Source of the DNA: Sphingobacterium yanglingense
Lineage (GTDB): Bacteria; Bacteroidota; Bacteroidia; Sphingobacteriales; Sphingobacteriaceae
Length of the DNA stretch: 64,000 nt
Reading direction: 5' to 3'
Assembly (NCBI RefSeq): GCF_004363245.1
Contig: NZ_SNYV01000015.1
Span: forward strand, 310,001-374,000
A program made the translations under genes and the position numbers. Below the pieces are notes generated by a model. That model searched no databases and was not told the DNA's origin. It worked only from the letters and a program-made list of their open reading frames with translations. Numbering within the stretch: the stretch's first letter is position 1; every line of letters starts with the position of its first letter. Of the stretch, positions 45,510-54,460 are shown one piece after another.

Positions 45510-45824
45510 TTACAAAATCACAAGTTCTTCGACGAGCACCTGCCCTGCATGCTCATTGACACGGCCGATGACCTGCTTACGCATGAGCGTCAACTCGTGT
45601 TTCACCACTGCAGATTCCACTTTAACAAAAAGCTTCTTATCCTTCACAAAAATCTTCAATGTGCGTTTTTCGATATAGGGACCGATGATCTCCCCCCAGA
45701 AAGAAGCTACGGACGACTCATCAAATTTACGTCGTAGACGGTATACTTCCAGCCATTTCTCAACAGCCTGCTTCATACTGATATCATCCCGTGTGGGTAT
45801 TTCGTCAAATTTTCTCTTATACAT
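45510..45824 (-). CDS. DUF721 family protein
   Basis: A 104-residue DUF721 (DciA-like) protein: MKQAVEKWLEVYRLRRKFDESSVASFWGEIIGPYIEKRT, then FVKVESAVVKHELTLMRKQVIGRVNE. DUF721/DciA proteins load the replicative helicase in many bacteria, but this is a family inference. It starts at 45824 within the recF end (8-bp overlap), so it is cotranscribed with recF, as often seen. Confidence 0.88.
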   Translation of the reverse strand: MYKRKFDEIPTRDDISMKQAVEKWLEVYRLRRKFDESSVASFWGEIIGPYIEKRTLKIFVKDKKLFVKVESAVVKHELTLMRKQVIGRVNEHAGQVLVEELVIL

Positions 45825-46920
45825 GAACCTCGCCTCCTTCAATATCAAAGATACGTATTGGTTGTGCTATTTCATCGAATATTTCCCGAATTCTAGCGGC
45901 ATCGGTATCCGTAATAAAAATCTGCCCAAACTCCTCGTCCGAAACCATCTTCATGAGCTTCTTTGTCCGTCTATCATCTAGCTTATCAAAAATATCATCC
46001 AATAGCAGCAAGGGTCTGAATTTCTTCTGTTCCTGTAGAAAAGTATATTGCGCTAATTTGAGGGCGATGAGAAAAGATTTTTGTTGCCCTTGAGAACCAA
46101 ACTTCTTAAGAGGCATTTCTCCATGTATTGTAAACAGGAGATCGTCTTTATGTATCCCCTGGCTAGTCCGCTCAAGTATCCTATCCTTCTCGAGACAGGT
46201 GTTCAACAGCGTCAGAAAATCATGCTGATGCAATGGTGATTCGTAGACCAGCGATACCTCTTCGGCCTGATCAGTAAGATACGTATAATGCCGTTGAAAA
46301 GCTGGCGTAAAGTCTTCCATAAACTGCTTACGGCGCATATATATACGCTCACCAACCTCTACAAGCTGCATATTCAGTACCTCCAATAGGCCAACATCAA
46401 ATACACCGCGCTCTTTGATACTTTTCAGCAACATATTACGTTGCAAAAGTATCTTATTATAAGATATCAGCGTATCCAAATAGCGATTGTCCGTTTGTGA
46501 AATTACATTATCCACAAAACGCCGACGCTCTTCGCTTCCTTCCGTAATTATCTCACTGTCATTGGGCGATATCATCACCAACGGAAACTGGCCGATATGA
46601 TCTGCCAATCGCTGATAGTCCTTTTTATTACGTTTAAATTGTTTTTTCTGATTTCGTTTTAGGCTACAGGAAATAGCCTCCGTACGTTCATCCCGTTCAA
46701 ATTCTCCCTGCACCATAAACCATTCTTCCCCCTTCTTGATATGCTGCGAATCAATAGGGTTGAAATAGGATTTACACAACGAGAGATAGTGTATTGCATC
46801 CAGCAGATTGGTCTTTCCTGCGCCATTATCTCCGGTAAACGCATTTACCTCGGGCAGGAAAGTGAGTGTCGATTCAGCGTAATTCTTAAAATTTAACAGC
46901 GAAAGTTGCTTGAGCCACAT
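45817..46920 (-). CDS. recF: DNA recombination/repair protein RecF
   Basis: A 367-residue SMC-like ATPase loading RecA at gaps. Walker A GDNGAGKTNLLDAIHYLS (near residue 32), signature FGSQGQQKSFLIALKLAQ and Walker B PLLLLDDIFDKLDDRR are visible. It is directly preceded by the DUF4834 gene (no gap) and overlaps DUF721. Confidence 0.97.
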   Translation of the reverse strand: MWLKQLSLLNFKNYAESTLTFLPEVNAFTGDNGAGKTNLLDAIHYLSLCKSYFNPIDSQHIKKGEEWFMVQGEFERDERTEAISCSLKRNQKKQFKRNKKDYQRLADHIGQFPLVMISPNDSEIITEGSEERRRFVDNVISQTDNRYLDTLISYNKILLQRNMLLKSIKERGVFDVGLLEVLNMQLVEVGERIYMRRKQFMEDFTPAFQRHYTYLTDQAEEVSLVYESPLHQHDFLTLLNTCLEKDRILERTSQGIHKDDLLFTIHGEMPLKKFGSQGQQKSFLIALKLAQYTFLQEQKKFRPLLLLDDIFDKLDDRRTKKLMKMVSDEEFGQIFITDTDAARIREIFDEIAQPIRIFDIEGGEVHV

Positions 46921-47253
46921 TTACTTTACCTCTTCAAAATCGATAAACTCACCAGCTGTTGCTGTCCCCTTACGCTTCGATTCTTGCGTAGGTACATAAT
47001 CCACCTTTATTTTGACTTCTTTTGTATACGTTCCTCTTTGCGATTGTTGCTGAGAGGCACCCCCAAAAGGACTACCGTTTCCAAAAGGATTACCTGCACC
47101 ACCGTAATTATATTGTCCTTGACCCTGCTGTTGAGCTTTCTTCATCATTCGTTCGGTCAACTTGCGCATTGCGAACGGCAATAACAAACGCATAGAAAAC
47201 TTAAAGATGTAATAAAAAGCAACAACAAATAATATAAAATATAATAAACCCAT
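46921..47253 (-). CDS. DUF4834 family membrane protein
   Basis: A 110-residue protein: one N-terminal membrane helix (GLLYFILFVVAFYYIFKF), a low-complexity middle rich in Gln, Gly, Asn (AQQQGQGQYNYGGAGNPF), and a conserved end VDYVPTQESKRKGTATAGEFIDFEEV. DUF4834 is a Bacteroidota family of unknown function. The stop abuts the recF start codon, giving coupled translation. Confidence 0.88.
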   Translation of the reverse strand: MGLLYFILFVVAFYYIFKFSMRLLLPFAMRKLTERMMKKAQQQGQGQYNYGGAGNPFGNGSPFGGASQQQSQRGTYTKEVKIKVDYVPTQESKRKGTATAGEFIDFEEVK

Positions 47254-47392
47254 TTCTTTCTAATTCTATTTATTCAAACCTACATAAATTTGCCTTCACG
47301 CGCAATAAAGTCGCGCCCGTATAGAGTAAAAATAACAAATTCAATACCAGACAAGGTCAAAGAAATGTCAGACTAAAAACCTTAACATTTCA

Positions 47393-47878
47393 TTAAGATT
47401 CCTTCTTCGCTTTCAAGATCGCATTATACAGTTCCTCTTGTTTATGCGTACCTATAATATATATCAAGCCATCTCGATCCGTAAGCCATACCGAATCTTT
47501 GCCCCCTGCATAAAAGCGGATTTTTCCATTTTTATGCAAGTTATAAACTGGATTGTTGAACACAAATTTGCTATACGGCTTTTTCTCCACCTTCACCAAT
47601 GCAGCTAGGTCTATCTTAACCAGACTGGTAGTCCATAGTCCGCTTAGTGTTATATTATTCGAGCTAACCGCTGTCTTATAATGCACCAAATACATCATCA
47701 CTACCGATACCACGATAATACAGCTCCCTACGATAAAGAACAATTGGCTCGACACCAGATGATCCATATTTAAGTAATAGACGATAAAGCAAAATAGTGC
47801 TAAGACCATCCGCACACTAATCCATGTCATATCCCTTCCTAGATACTGACGCTCAACAAATAGACTATTTGTATCCAT
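47393..47878 (-). CDS. Uncharacterised two-helix membrane protein, PH-like tail
   Basis: A 161-residue protein with transmembrane segments at residues about 22-38 and 46-65, then a soluble domain (SNNITLSGLWTTSLVKIDLAALVKVEKKPYSKFVFNNPVYNLHKNG) resembling a bacterial PH-like domain. No family can be named confidently. It lies between tilS and the recF operon. Confidence 0.72.
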   Translation of the reverse strand: MDTNSLFVERQYLGRDMTWISVRMVLALFCFIVYYLNMDHLVSSQLFFIVGSCIIVVSVVMMYLVHYKTAVSSNNITLSGLWTTSLVKIDLAALVKVEKKPYSKFVFNNPVYNLHKNGKIRFYAGGKDSVWLTDRDGLIYIIGTHKQEELYNAILKAKKES

Positions 47879-47977
47879 ATGTATATTACTTGTTTTTATC
47901 TGTCAATCAACTATCCAACCTACCGGAAGCGCATCGTCTCCATTTCTCCATCACTTACAGGTATCTTCCTTCTATGG

Positions 47978-49300
47978 CTATATATTGCAATCTAATTTAA
48001 GGACTTTTTGTGTATTTTCTGTAATCTTATACCTATCATCTATTTGATAGTTTGTAATCCACAGCACTTCACCGTTACCATTCAGCCAAATAGGTATTCT
48101 CTTTTTGTCGAAGAGACTAACTTTCCTTTGGATGAAAAAATCGGAAATCTTCTTCTTCCCATTCATCCCCAACGGCTGAAATACATCCCCTTCTTCCCAA
48201 GCCCGCACCGTCAATGGGAAAATCAATTTATCATAATCCAAGAGGGCTATTGCAGGATTTTTCACAACTGTAAAGTCTTCTTCACAACTCACGGAAAACA
48301 CATACTTCTGCCAAGTCAGCACACGATCTGATGCTTGCAGTTCTACACTCCCTCCCTCTTCCGCTATTTTCTGCAACCGCAATACAGTTCGGTCCAAGAG
48401 CAGCTCATGCGTATCAGACCTAAAGATACGCCCCGATTCAGCTGAAAATGCGGCAACAAGATCCGCTAACACCGGTTTTGAAAACCCGAAAGGTTCGAAA
48501 AGAAAATACAACAGACCGACATCCAGTCCGGCAATAGCTGCCTTACTGATCTGCCATTCATCCGCGCCTATCGCTACAAACAGTTTTTGACGTTCTTGTT
48601 CCACGAAAGCCTGTAGCACACGTTGAGTTTCTTGAAAACGTCCGATATTATCATCCATAATCTGTATAAAATCAGGATTGAGACGTTCAAACTCAGGAAT
48701 GATATCAAGCCGGATTTTATTCCGTGCATATTTGTTAGAAAAATTGGACTGATCATCCCTATAAGGGACATTTAACTGTTCCACCGCTTGCAGTACCTCA
48801 GCGCTATTTAAAAACAACAGCGGTCTTAATACACCTTCTCTCTTGGGTAAAATCCCTTGCAAGCCCAACAGTCCCGTCCCTCGCGACAGATTGAATAACA
48901 CCGTCTCCACGTGGTCATTCTTGTGTTGGGCAATAGCGCTATAGTCGTAACCATATTCCGCTCTTAGCCTATCAAACCAAGTATAACGCAGGTCTCTAGC
49001 CGCCATCTGTATAGAAATTTTATGACTTTCGGCATAGCCTTCAGTATCAAAATGCTCCACATGGAGTTTTATCCCTAACTGTTTGCAGTATGCACGAACC
49101 AACTGCTCATCCTTATCAGACTCCTCCGCACGCAGCTTAAAGTTACAATGAGCCGCAGCTATTTCTACCCCATATCGGGATAGCAAAGTCAATAACAACA
49201 TCGAATCCCGCCCCCCACTGACAGCAACGAGCAGTTTATCTTCACGTGTAAACAACTTTTGCTCTTCTATATACCGTTCAAAACGCACATCGATATTCAT
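47978..49300 (-). CDS. tilS: tRNA(Ile)-lysidine synthase
   Basis: A 440-residue enzyme modifying C34 of tRNA-Ile(CAU) to lysidine. PP-loop motif AVSGGRDSMLLLTLL (near residue 28), HCNFKLRAEESDKDEQ, and HKNDHVETVLFNLSRGTGLLGLQGI define the N-terminal domain; a C-terminal domain follows. A consensus promoter ends 5 bp before its ATG, so its transcript may be leaderless. Confidence 0.95.
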   Translation of the reverse strand: MNIDVRFERYIEEQKLFTREDKLLVAVSGGRDSMLLLTLLSRYGVEIAAAHCNFKLRAEESDKDEQLVRAYCKQLGIKLHVEHFDTEGYAESHKISIQMAARDLRYTWFDRLRAEYGYDYSAIAQHKNDHVETVLFNLSRGTGLLGLQGILPKREGVLRPLLFLNSAEVLQAVEQLNVPYRDDQSNFSNKYARNKIRLDIIPEFERLNPDFIQIMDDNIGRFQETQRVLQAFVEQERQKLFVAIGADEWQISKAAIAGLDVGLLYFLFEPFGFSKPVLADLVAAFSAESGRIFRSDTHELLLDRTVLRLQKIAEEGGSVELQASDRVLTWQKYVFSVSCEEDFTVVKNPAIALLDYDKLIFPLTVRAWEEGDVFQPLGMNGKKKISDFFIQRKVSLFDKKRIPIWLNGNGEVLWITNYQIDDRYKITENTQKVLKLDCNI

Positions 49301-49304
49301 AGAC

Positions 49305-49335
49305 CAAACCTAAATAAATTCATTTTCATATGCAA
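49305..49335 (-). promoter_or_regulatory. Consensus promoter abutting the tilS start codon
   Basis: On the minus strand: TTG (49335-49333), a 20-bp spacer, then TAGGTTTG (49312-49305). Only 4 bases separate it from the ATG at 49300, so the start of transcription should fall on or near the A of the start codon. Confidence 0.62.
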
Positions 49336-49497
49336 TGGAATGGGGATATTTCACAAAGTAGATAGTTTAAATTTCGGACACCCACTCCTTCATATCGCCA
49401 ACTGCTATATTTTATAACATAAAATGTGACCAATATTAGTTAATTTTATTTAGCATTAAATTTCACGTAATTAACATTTTTTTGCTATTAAAATCCA

Positions 49498-49505
49498 TAT
49501 TTTTG
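49498..49505 (+). promoter_or_regulatory. -7 element directly before the OstA-like gene
   Basis: TATTTTTG, exact TAnnTTTG match, only 5 bp before the GTG start. No TTG at normal spacing; TTTG at 49481-49484 is too near. Confidence 0.45.
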
Positions 49506-49510
49506 CCTCC

Positions 49511-51868
49511 GTGAGAAACTGGCTTATAATACTAACTTTTATGTTATCCCTAGCGTCTGCTTTTGGGCAAACGCCTATTGGTGGAACTCCAACACAGCAG
49601 GGAGACCGTCTGAACCTGGTATCGTCCAATAGTGGCCGAATCAATGCCAAAACGGGACACATGGTATTTTATATTCCTGTTTATGAACACAAAGGAAATA
49701 CGTTATCCGCAGATAGTGGCTACATCTATGAAGATGAAATCAAAAGACAGTTTTTCGAAGCTTTCGGAAATGTTGTAATTACACAACCATCTGGAACGGT
49801 TATTTATGCGGATTATCTGCATTATGATGCCGCAGCCCAGCATGCGCTACTCACCAAGAATGTGAAGATGGTGGACAAAGGTTCAACCTTGACGACGAAT
49901 CACCTGACCTATAATATGCGATCCAAAGTAGGCACCTACACTGGTGGCGGAAGAATAATCTCTCAGGGCGACACTATTACTTCTAAGAATGCGTACTATT
50001 TTGAGAACACCTCCGATGCCTACTTTCGTCACAAGGTCGTCGTACGAACGCCCGACGTAAAAGTGTACACCGATACAATGCGTTACAATTCGTTCAGTAA
50101 AATGACGTACTTCTTTGGGCCTACAAATATAAAACCAACCAGTAACCAACAAGGTCAAAATGAAAATCTCTATACCGAACGAGGCACCTATAACACAGGA
50201 ACAGGAATTGCTGACTTCAATAAGAATAACCTCTATACGGAAGGTTCAAAATTCCTAAAAGGAGACAGTCTACACTACGAACGTGCAAAAGGCGTTGGTG
50301 AGGCTTTCAGAAATGTTGTTTTCGTTGACACCACGGACAAATTCTACGCATACGGCGGACGAGGGCTGTATAGCCAATCGGAAGAGTCAATCTTGATGAC
50401 CGAAAAGCCTTACATCATTACCGTTGTCAAGGAGAATAATGATCCCACGCCAGATACTACTGTAACTCCTTTAGAAACCAAAGGTAAAGAGAAAAAGAAA
50501 AAAGAGGACAAGAAGGAAGTAAAGGAGCAAGAGGAAAATGTAAACCCATCGACACCAGATAAAGCAGATGCCCCCCCCTCAAAAATGCATCTACCTGCAG
50601 ACAGTTCTTTACGTGAAGCCAAGATGGACTCGGTCTATATGACGGCAGACACACTTTATTCCCGAATGATTCTGGTAAAAGACTATAATCCCCTACAGCT
50701 CAACCTCAGCCGAGATGGAGGTAAACTAGAAGCCGACGAGGAAAAAGATTATGGTGATGATGAGGACGATAATGACACGAAAACAGACTCTACAACGCTA
50801 AATCTTAAGGACAGTCTACAACAACAATTGGAAGAGATTGCTGAAATTAAGAAAGAGGATGCTCCACTACCTATAAAACCTACAGTAAAAAAAGACAGTA
50901 TCAAAACACCTGTTCCTTTAAAACCAAAGACGGCGACTACAGAACCCAATCGGATGGGGGACAGACAAAATATAGGTTCTACCTTAAAAGCCGATTCTGT
51001 ACTTCGGCAGAAGGCTATCGTGCCCATTGCCAATCAGGCAGACACGCTTATTAATCAAGCCTTACAAATAGCCCAAAAGCCCGATTCGGTCCAAAAACGA
51101 CCGGACACCCTGACTGCGGCACAACTAGATACTGCCAAAACACGTATTGTACGCGCCTACTATAACGTAAGGCTATTCAAATCTGACTTACAAGCTGTCG
51201 CTGACTCCGTATATTATGGTATGGTGGACTCGATGTTCCGCTTTATGGGACGCCCAATGATTTGGTCTCAAGGATCGCAGATCTCTGCTGATACTATTTA
51301 CATGCAGATTCTGAACCAACAGATGGACAATGCCCTCCTAAAAAACAATGCTTTCATGGTCAATGCGGTATTGGACTCCATCAAATTCAACCAGTTGAAA
51401 GGACGAAAGATAACAGCATTCTTCGCCAATAATAACATTGACCGACTATTTGTAGATGGCAATGCCGAGAATCTGGTATTTTCTGAAAATGATAAAACGA
51501 AGACCATTACAGAAATGTTCCATGATCGAGGGGGACGTATAAAGGTTAAGATGGAGGGGAAGAAAATCATAGACTATACCACGATTCGAAAAGTAGACCA
51601 GAAGGTTTATCCATTCAAACTCGTCACCCAAGAGAATGAGATACTTCCTGGCTTTATCTGGCGACCACAGGACAGACCTACCTCCAAAGAGGATCTCCTT
51701 AATCGTAAACGGGAAGCTCCACAGTCAGTAGACGCTAAAGCCGGTGAAAAGAGTGATGAAAAATCACAGCCCGCAGACAACAAAGAGAACATAGAAGAGC
51801 CTCCTAAAAAAGAAGAGTTGACAAAAGAAGGCAATAACCTTCAAGATATAAAACACGAGACTAATTAG
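49511..51868 (+). CDS. Large OstA/LptA-like secreted protein
   Basis: A 785-residue protein using a GTG start that yields a signal peptide (residues 1-19, ASAFGQ). Its N-terminal 250 residues repeat an OstA-type beta-jelly-roll pattern (VFYIPVYEHKGNTLSADSGYIYEDE, GNVVITQPSGTVIYADYLHYDAAAQHALLTKNVKMVDKGS, YYFENTSDAYFRHKVVVRTPD), suggesting an LPS-transport (LptA-like) role. Residues about 310-530 are Lys/Glu/Pro-rich and look disordered; the C-terminal part returns to OstA-like repeats (DSIKFNQLKGRKITAFFANN). Partner Lpt genes are not adjacent. Confidence 0.83.
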   Translation: MRNWLIILTFMLSLASAFGQTPIGGTPTQQGDRLNLVSSNSGRINAKTGHMVFYIPVYEHKGNTLSADSGYIYEDEIKRQFFEAFGNVVITQPSGTVIYADYLHYDAAAQHALLTKNVKMVDKGSTLTTNHLTYNMRSKVGTYTGGGRIISQGDTITSKNAYYFENTSDAYFRHKVVVRTPDVKVYTDTMRYNSFSKMTYFFGPTNIKPTSNQQGQNENLYTERGTYNTGTGIADFNKNNLYTEGSKFLKGDSLHYERAKGVGEAFRNVVFVDTTDKFYAYGGRGLYSQSEESILMTEKPYIITVVKENNDPTPDTTVTPLETKGKEKKKKEDKKEVKEQEENVNPSTPDKADAPPSKMHLPADSSLREAKMDSVYMTADTLYSRMILVKDYNPLQLNLSRDGGKLEADEEKDYGDDEDDNDTKTDSTTLNLKDSLQQQLEEIAEIKKEDAPLPIKPTVKKDSIKTPVPLKPKTATTEPNRMGDRQNIGSTLKADSVLRQKAIVPIANQADTLINQALQIAQKPDSVQKRPDTLTAAQLDTAKTRIVRAYYNVRLFKSDLQAVADSVYYGMVDSMFRFMGRPMIWSQGSQISADTIYMQILNQQMDNALLKNNAFMVNAVLDSIKFNQLKGRKITAFFANNNIDRLFVDGNAENLVFSENDKTKTITEMFHDRGGRIKVKMEGKKIIDYTTIRKVDQKVYPFKLVTQENEILPGFIWRPQDRPTSKEDLLNRKREAPQSVDAKAGEKSDEKSQPADNKENIEEPPKKEELTKEGNNLQDIKHETN

Positions 51869-51941
51869 TCGGTTAAGATTTCTATTGATAATAGAGAAGG
51901 TAAATTTTATCAAAGCAGAAATTTTTCATTTTAGAAAAGCT

Positions 51942-52008
51942 GTCGCTTAAGAAGCTTTTGGCAACAGCAGATGAATGCATTACCATACAGCCAAAAGGCT
52001 CAAGCGAC
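51942..52008. repeat. Long imperfect inverted repeat between convergent genes
   Basis: The left arm starting GTCGCTT (51942) and containing AGCTTTTGGC is complementary, with a few mismatches, to the right arm GCCAAAAGGCTCAAGCGAC (51990-52008), about 19-21 bp per arm around a 27-nt loop. It could terminate both neighbours. It is followed by GTTACTTTTTCGAAAAAAGTAAC (another dyad, split here as GTTACTTTTTCG with its complement). Confidence 0.65.
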
Positions 52009-52068
52009 GAGTTTTGGTTACTTTTTCGAAAAAAGTAACATGCCCACTCCGGCAGAGAGGCGCAAATA

Positions 52069-52644
52069 TTAATACCCTTTTAAGAACTCAGCCATTTTAG
52101 ACACAGCAATAGAGCGGTGGCTAATTAAATTTTTTTCAGCTGCAGACATCTCGGCAAACGTACGTGAATAGCCCTCAGGGATAAATATAGGGTCATAACC
52201 GAAACCTCCATCTCCTCGACGCTCTTCGATAATGCGTCCTTCAATAGCCCCTTCAAAGAAGTATTGCTTACCTTCTAAAAACAACGAAATAACAGTCTTA
52301 AACCGTGCTGCTCTGGACTCCACGCCATTCAGACGTTCCAATACCAAATCGATATTCTGAACCATATCCCGAGAGCCGGAATAACGTGCAGAATAAACTC
52401 CTGGCTCGCCATTCAATGCATCAATTTCTAAACCGGAATCATCACCAAAACAGTTCACTTTAAATCGCTCAACCAGATAATCGGTCTTCTGCTGCGCATT
52501 CTCGTGAAAAGTCACTCCTGTTTCCGGAATATCATCATGACAGCCAATATCCGTCAATGATTTCAAATTAAATTTATTTCCGATTATCGCCTGTACTTCT
52601 TCAAGCTTGTGGGTATTATTGGTAGCAAATACGAGTTTTAGCAT
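52069..52644 (-). CDS. rdgB: RdgB/HAM1 family XTP/dITP pyrophosphatase
   Basis: A 191-residue house-cleaning enzyme hydrolysing deaminated purine triphosphates. Signatures: LVFATNNTHKLEEVQAI at the start, GDDSGLEIDALNGEPGVYSARYSG, and GGFGYDPIFIPEG. The C-terminal end SHRSIAVSKMAEFL is also typical. Its start follows the octamer repeat R3. Confidence 0.96.
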   Translation of the reverse strand: MLKLVFATNNTHKLEEVQAIIGNKFNLKSLTDIGCHDDIPETGVTFHENAQQKTDYLVERFKVNCFGDDSGLEIDALNGEPGVYSARYSGSRDMVQNIDLVLERLNGVESRAARFKTVISLFLEGKQYFFEGAIEGRIIEERRGDGGFGYDPIFIPEGYSRTFAEMSAAEKNLISHRSIAVSKMAEFLKGY

Positions 52645-52654
52645 GTGTATTGTA

Positions 52655-52740
52655 TTTTGTTATCCTGTTATCAAGTAATCTTGTTATCCAGTCCACTTGA
52701 TAACTTGTTAACAAGTTAACTTGATTAACCATTAACCATT
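52655..52740 (-). repeat. Octamer-periodic intergenic repeat upstream of rdgB (R3)
   Basis: On the plus strand the words are TTGTTATC, CTGTTATC, AAGTAATC, TTGTTATC, CAGTCCAC, TTGATAAC, TTGTTAAC, AAGTTAAC, then heptamers CATTAAC. In the direction of rdgB it goes from GTTAAC/GTTATC to GATAAC words, an inverted array, and ends about 12 nt before the rdgB ATG. It even covers the stop codon of the upstream gene. Confidence 0.87.
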
Positions 52741-53265
52741 AATGAAAGTCTTAAACTCTCCCCAGAAAAGCTTCTTCTTTTCGACATCGGCAAACATCTC
52801 TTCAAAAGAAAAGGTATTGAAAACTGTCGCCACTCGTCCGCGCATATAGGAGTTATGTGCAATCTCGGGAAGTTTCAAAGATGCTGGTTCGACTCCCAAT
52901 AAGGTAATCTTCGTGGGTTTAAAGAACTCCATGATTCTTTTAAACTCATTCGGATTTTGGGGATTAGCCAGATTAACGACCGCTACATTATGGGGAGTGA
53001 GCTGCAGGGCTCCGATGGTCTTTATAAAAGCTTCTTCAGCCTGTGGTGAGAAATAGGGAAATTCGGGATAACGAAGGATAAAAAGAACACCTGTACTTTT
53101 ATCACCTTGAAAAACGAACTCTTCTGATGAACTATCAAAAGCGACAGCGTCGCTGCTTTCCTCACTTCTTCTTTCAACATTATCTATAGAAAAACCGGTC
53201 GAGAATATCGTTTCTGACATCAAGGCCTGTAGCGCTGTGGAATTGTCCGTAAGGAGATGGTTCAT
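52732..53265 (-). CDS. Conserved protein of unknown function (possible DNA polymerase III psi-like fold)
   Basis: A 177-residue cytosolic protein. The middle shows an alternating strand/helix pattern (VLFILRYPEFPYFSPQAEEAFIKTIGALQ, NVAVVNLANPQNPNEFKRIMEFF, KITLLGVEP) and the end reads FSFEEMFADVEKKKLFWGEFKTFING. The terminal K-x2-x-x-W segment is reminiscent of HolD (Pol III psi), but I cannot confirm this. It is flanked on both sides by periodic repeats (R3 and R7). Confidence 0.7.
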   Translation of the reverse strand: MNHLLTDNSTALQALMSETIFSTGFSIDNVERRSEESSDAVAFDSSSEEFVFQGDKSTGVLFILRYPEFPYFSPQAEEAFIKTIGALQLTPHNVAVVNLANPQNPNEFKRIMEFFKPTKITLLGVEPASLKLPEIAHNSYMRGRVATVFNTFSFEEMFADVEKKKLFWGEFKTFING

Positions 53266-53273
53266 GGTTGTAG

Positions 53274-53358
53274 ATTGAGACTTAAGATATGAGAGACTTA
53301 GATATTAGATGTGAGAAATGAGGCAATCTCAAATCTCACGTCTAGTATCTCACATCTA
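53274..53358 (-). repeat. Heptamer-periodic intergenic repeat (R7)
   Basis: In the gene direction (minus strand) the words run TGAGATA, CTAGACG, TGAGATT, TGAGATT, GCCTCAT, TTCTCAC, ATCTAAT, ATCTAAG, TCTCTCA, TATCTTA, AGTCTCA, ATCTACA, a 7-nt period. TAGATGTGAGA on the left is the reverse complement of TCTCACATCTA on the right, so the transcript can fold. It ends 3 nt before the next gene's ATG. Confidence 0.82.
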
Positions 53359-53363
53359 AAAAA

Positions 53364-54344
53364 TTATTGTCCTAAAACATAAGCAAAGATCAACGGAGCG
53401 ACGATTGTTGCATCCGACTCGATCATAAACTTAGGTGTATCGACATCCAACTTACCCCAAGTGATTTTTTCATTTGGAACGGCACCAGAATACGAACCGT
53501 AAGAAGTTGTTGAATCTGAAATCTGACAGAAGTACGACCAGAAAGGAACATCAGTCCATTCTAAATCCTGATACATCATCGGTACTACACAGATTGGGAA
53601 ATCTCCAGAGATACCACCAGCAACCTGGAAGAAACCCACACCTTTACCATCAGAGTTAGCGCGGTACCACTCTGTCAAGTAAATCATGTACTCAATACCT
53701 GATTTTACAGTAGATGCTTTCAAATTACCTTTGATCACATTCGAAGCAAAGATGTTACCCGTAGTTGAATCTTCCCATCCTGGACAGATAATTGGCAAAT
53801 TCTTCTTAGCAGCTTCAACAATCCAAGAGTTTTTAGGATCGATTTCGTAGTATTGCTCTAATACGCCAGAGTTTACCACTTGGTATAAAAACTCATGTGG
53901 CAAGTAGCGCTCACCCTTAGCTTCAGCAGCATGCCATACATCTTCTAAGTGTTTTTGAAGGCGACGGAATGCCTCTTCTTCAGGGATACAAGTATCCGTA
54001 ACACGGTTAAAGTGTGTATCCAACAACTCACGCTCTTGCTCTGGAGTAAGATCTCTCCAATTTGGAATACGTTTGTAATGCGAATGTGCGACCAAGTTCA
54101 TGACATCCTCTTCCAAGTTTGCACCTGTACAAGAGATAATATGTACTTTATCTTGACGGATCATCTCAGCTAGAGATACACCTAGCTCTGCAGTTGACAT
54201 TGCTCCACCTAAGGAAACCAACATCTTTCCACCTTCTAATAGGTGTGTTTCATACCCTTTTGCAGCATCTACTAAAGCAGCTGCATTGAAATGACGGTAA
54301 TTGTGCTCAATAAATTGGCTTATAGGCCCTTTTTGTGTACTCAT
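53364..54344 (-). CDS. Deoxyhypusine synthase-like protein
   Basis: A 326-residue protein of the DHS family: FNAAALVDAAKGYETHLLEGGKMLVSLGGAMSTAELG, ISCTGANLEEDVMN (NAD binding), SYGSYSGAVPNEKITWGKLD with the Lys that serves as the catalytic residue in DHS. Bacteria have no eIF5A, so relatives are thought to act on other amines; this group includes homospermidine-type and related enzymes. Polyamine substrates are an inference. Confidence 0.88.
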   Translation of the reverse strand: MSTQKGPISQFIEHNYRHFNAAALVDAAKGYETHLLEGGKMLVSLGGAMSTAELGVSLAEMIRQDKVHIISCTGANLEEDVMNLVAHSHYKRIPNWRDLTPEQERELLDTHFNRVTDTCIPEEEAFRRLQKHLEDVWHAAEAKGERYLPHEFLYQVVNSGVLEQYYEIDPKNSWIVEAAKKNLPIICPGWEDSTTGNIFASNVIKGNLKASTVKSGIEYMIYLTEWYRANSDGKGVGFFQVAGGISGDFPICVVPMMYQDLEWTDVPFWSYFCQISDSTTSYGSYSGAVPNEKITWGKLDVDTPKFMIESDATIVAPLIFAYVLGQ

Positions 54345-54460
54345 CTTTTTTTACGTTTTAACAAGTCCAGCAAAGGTACTGAATATAATTTATTTTAGCC
54401 CCTCCAGTACTGCCAAAGCAGTGGTCAGCGCTCATTTTTTATCATTTGTTAAAAAAACAG

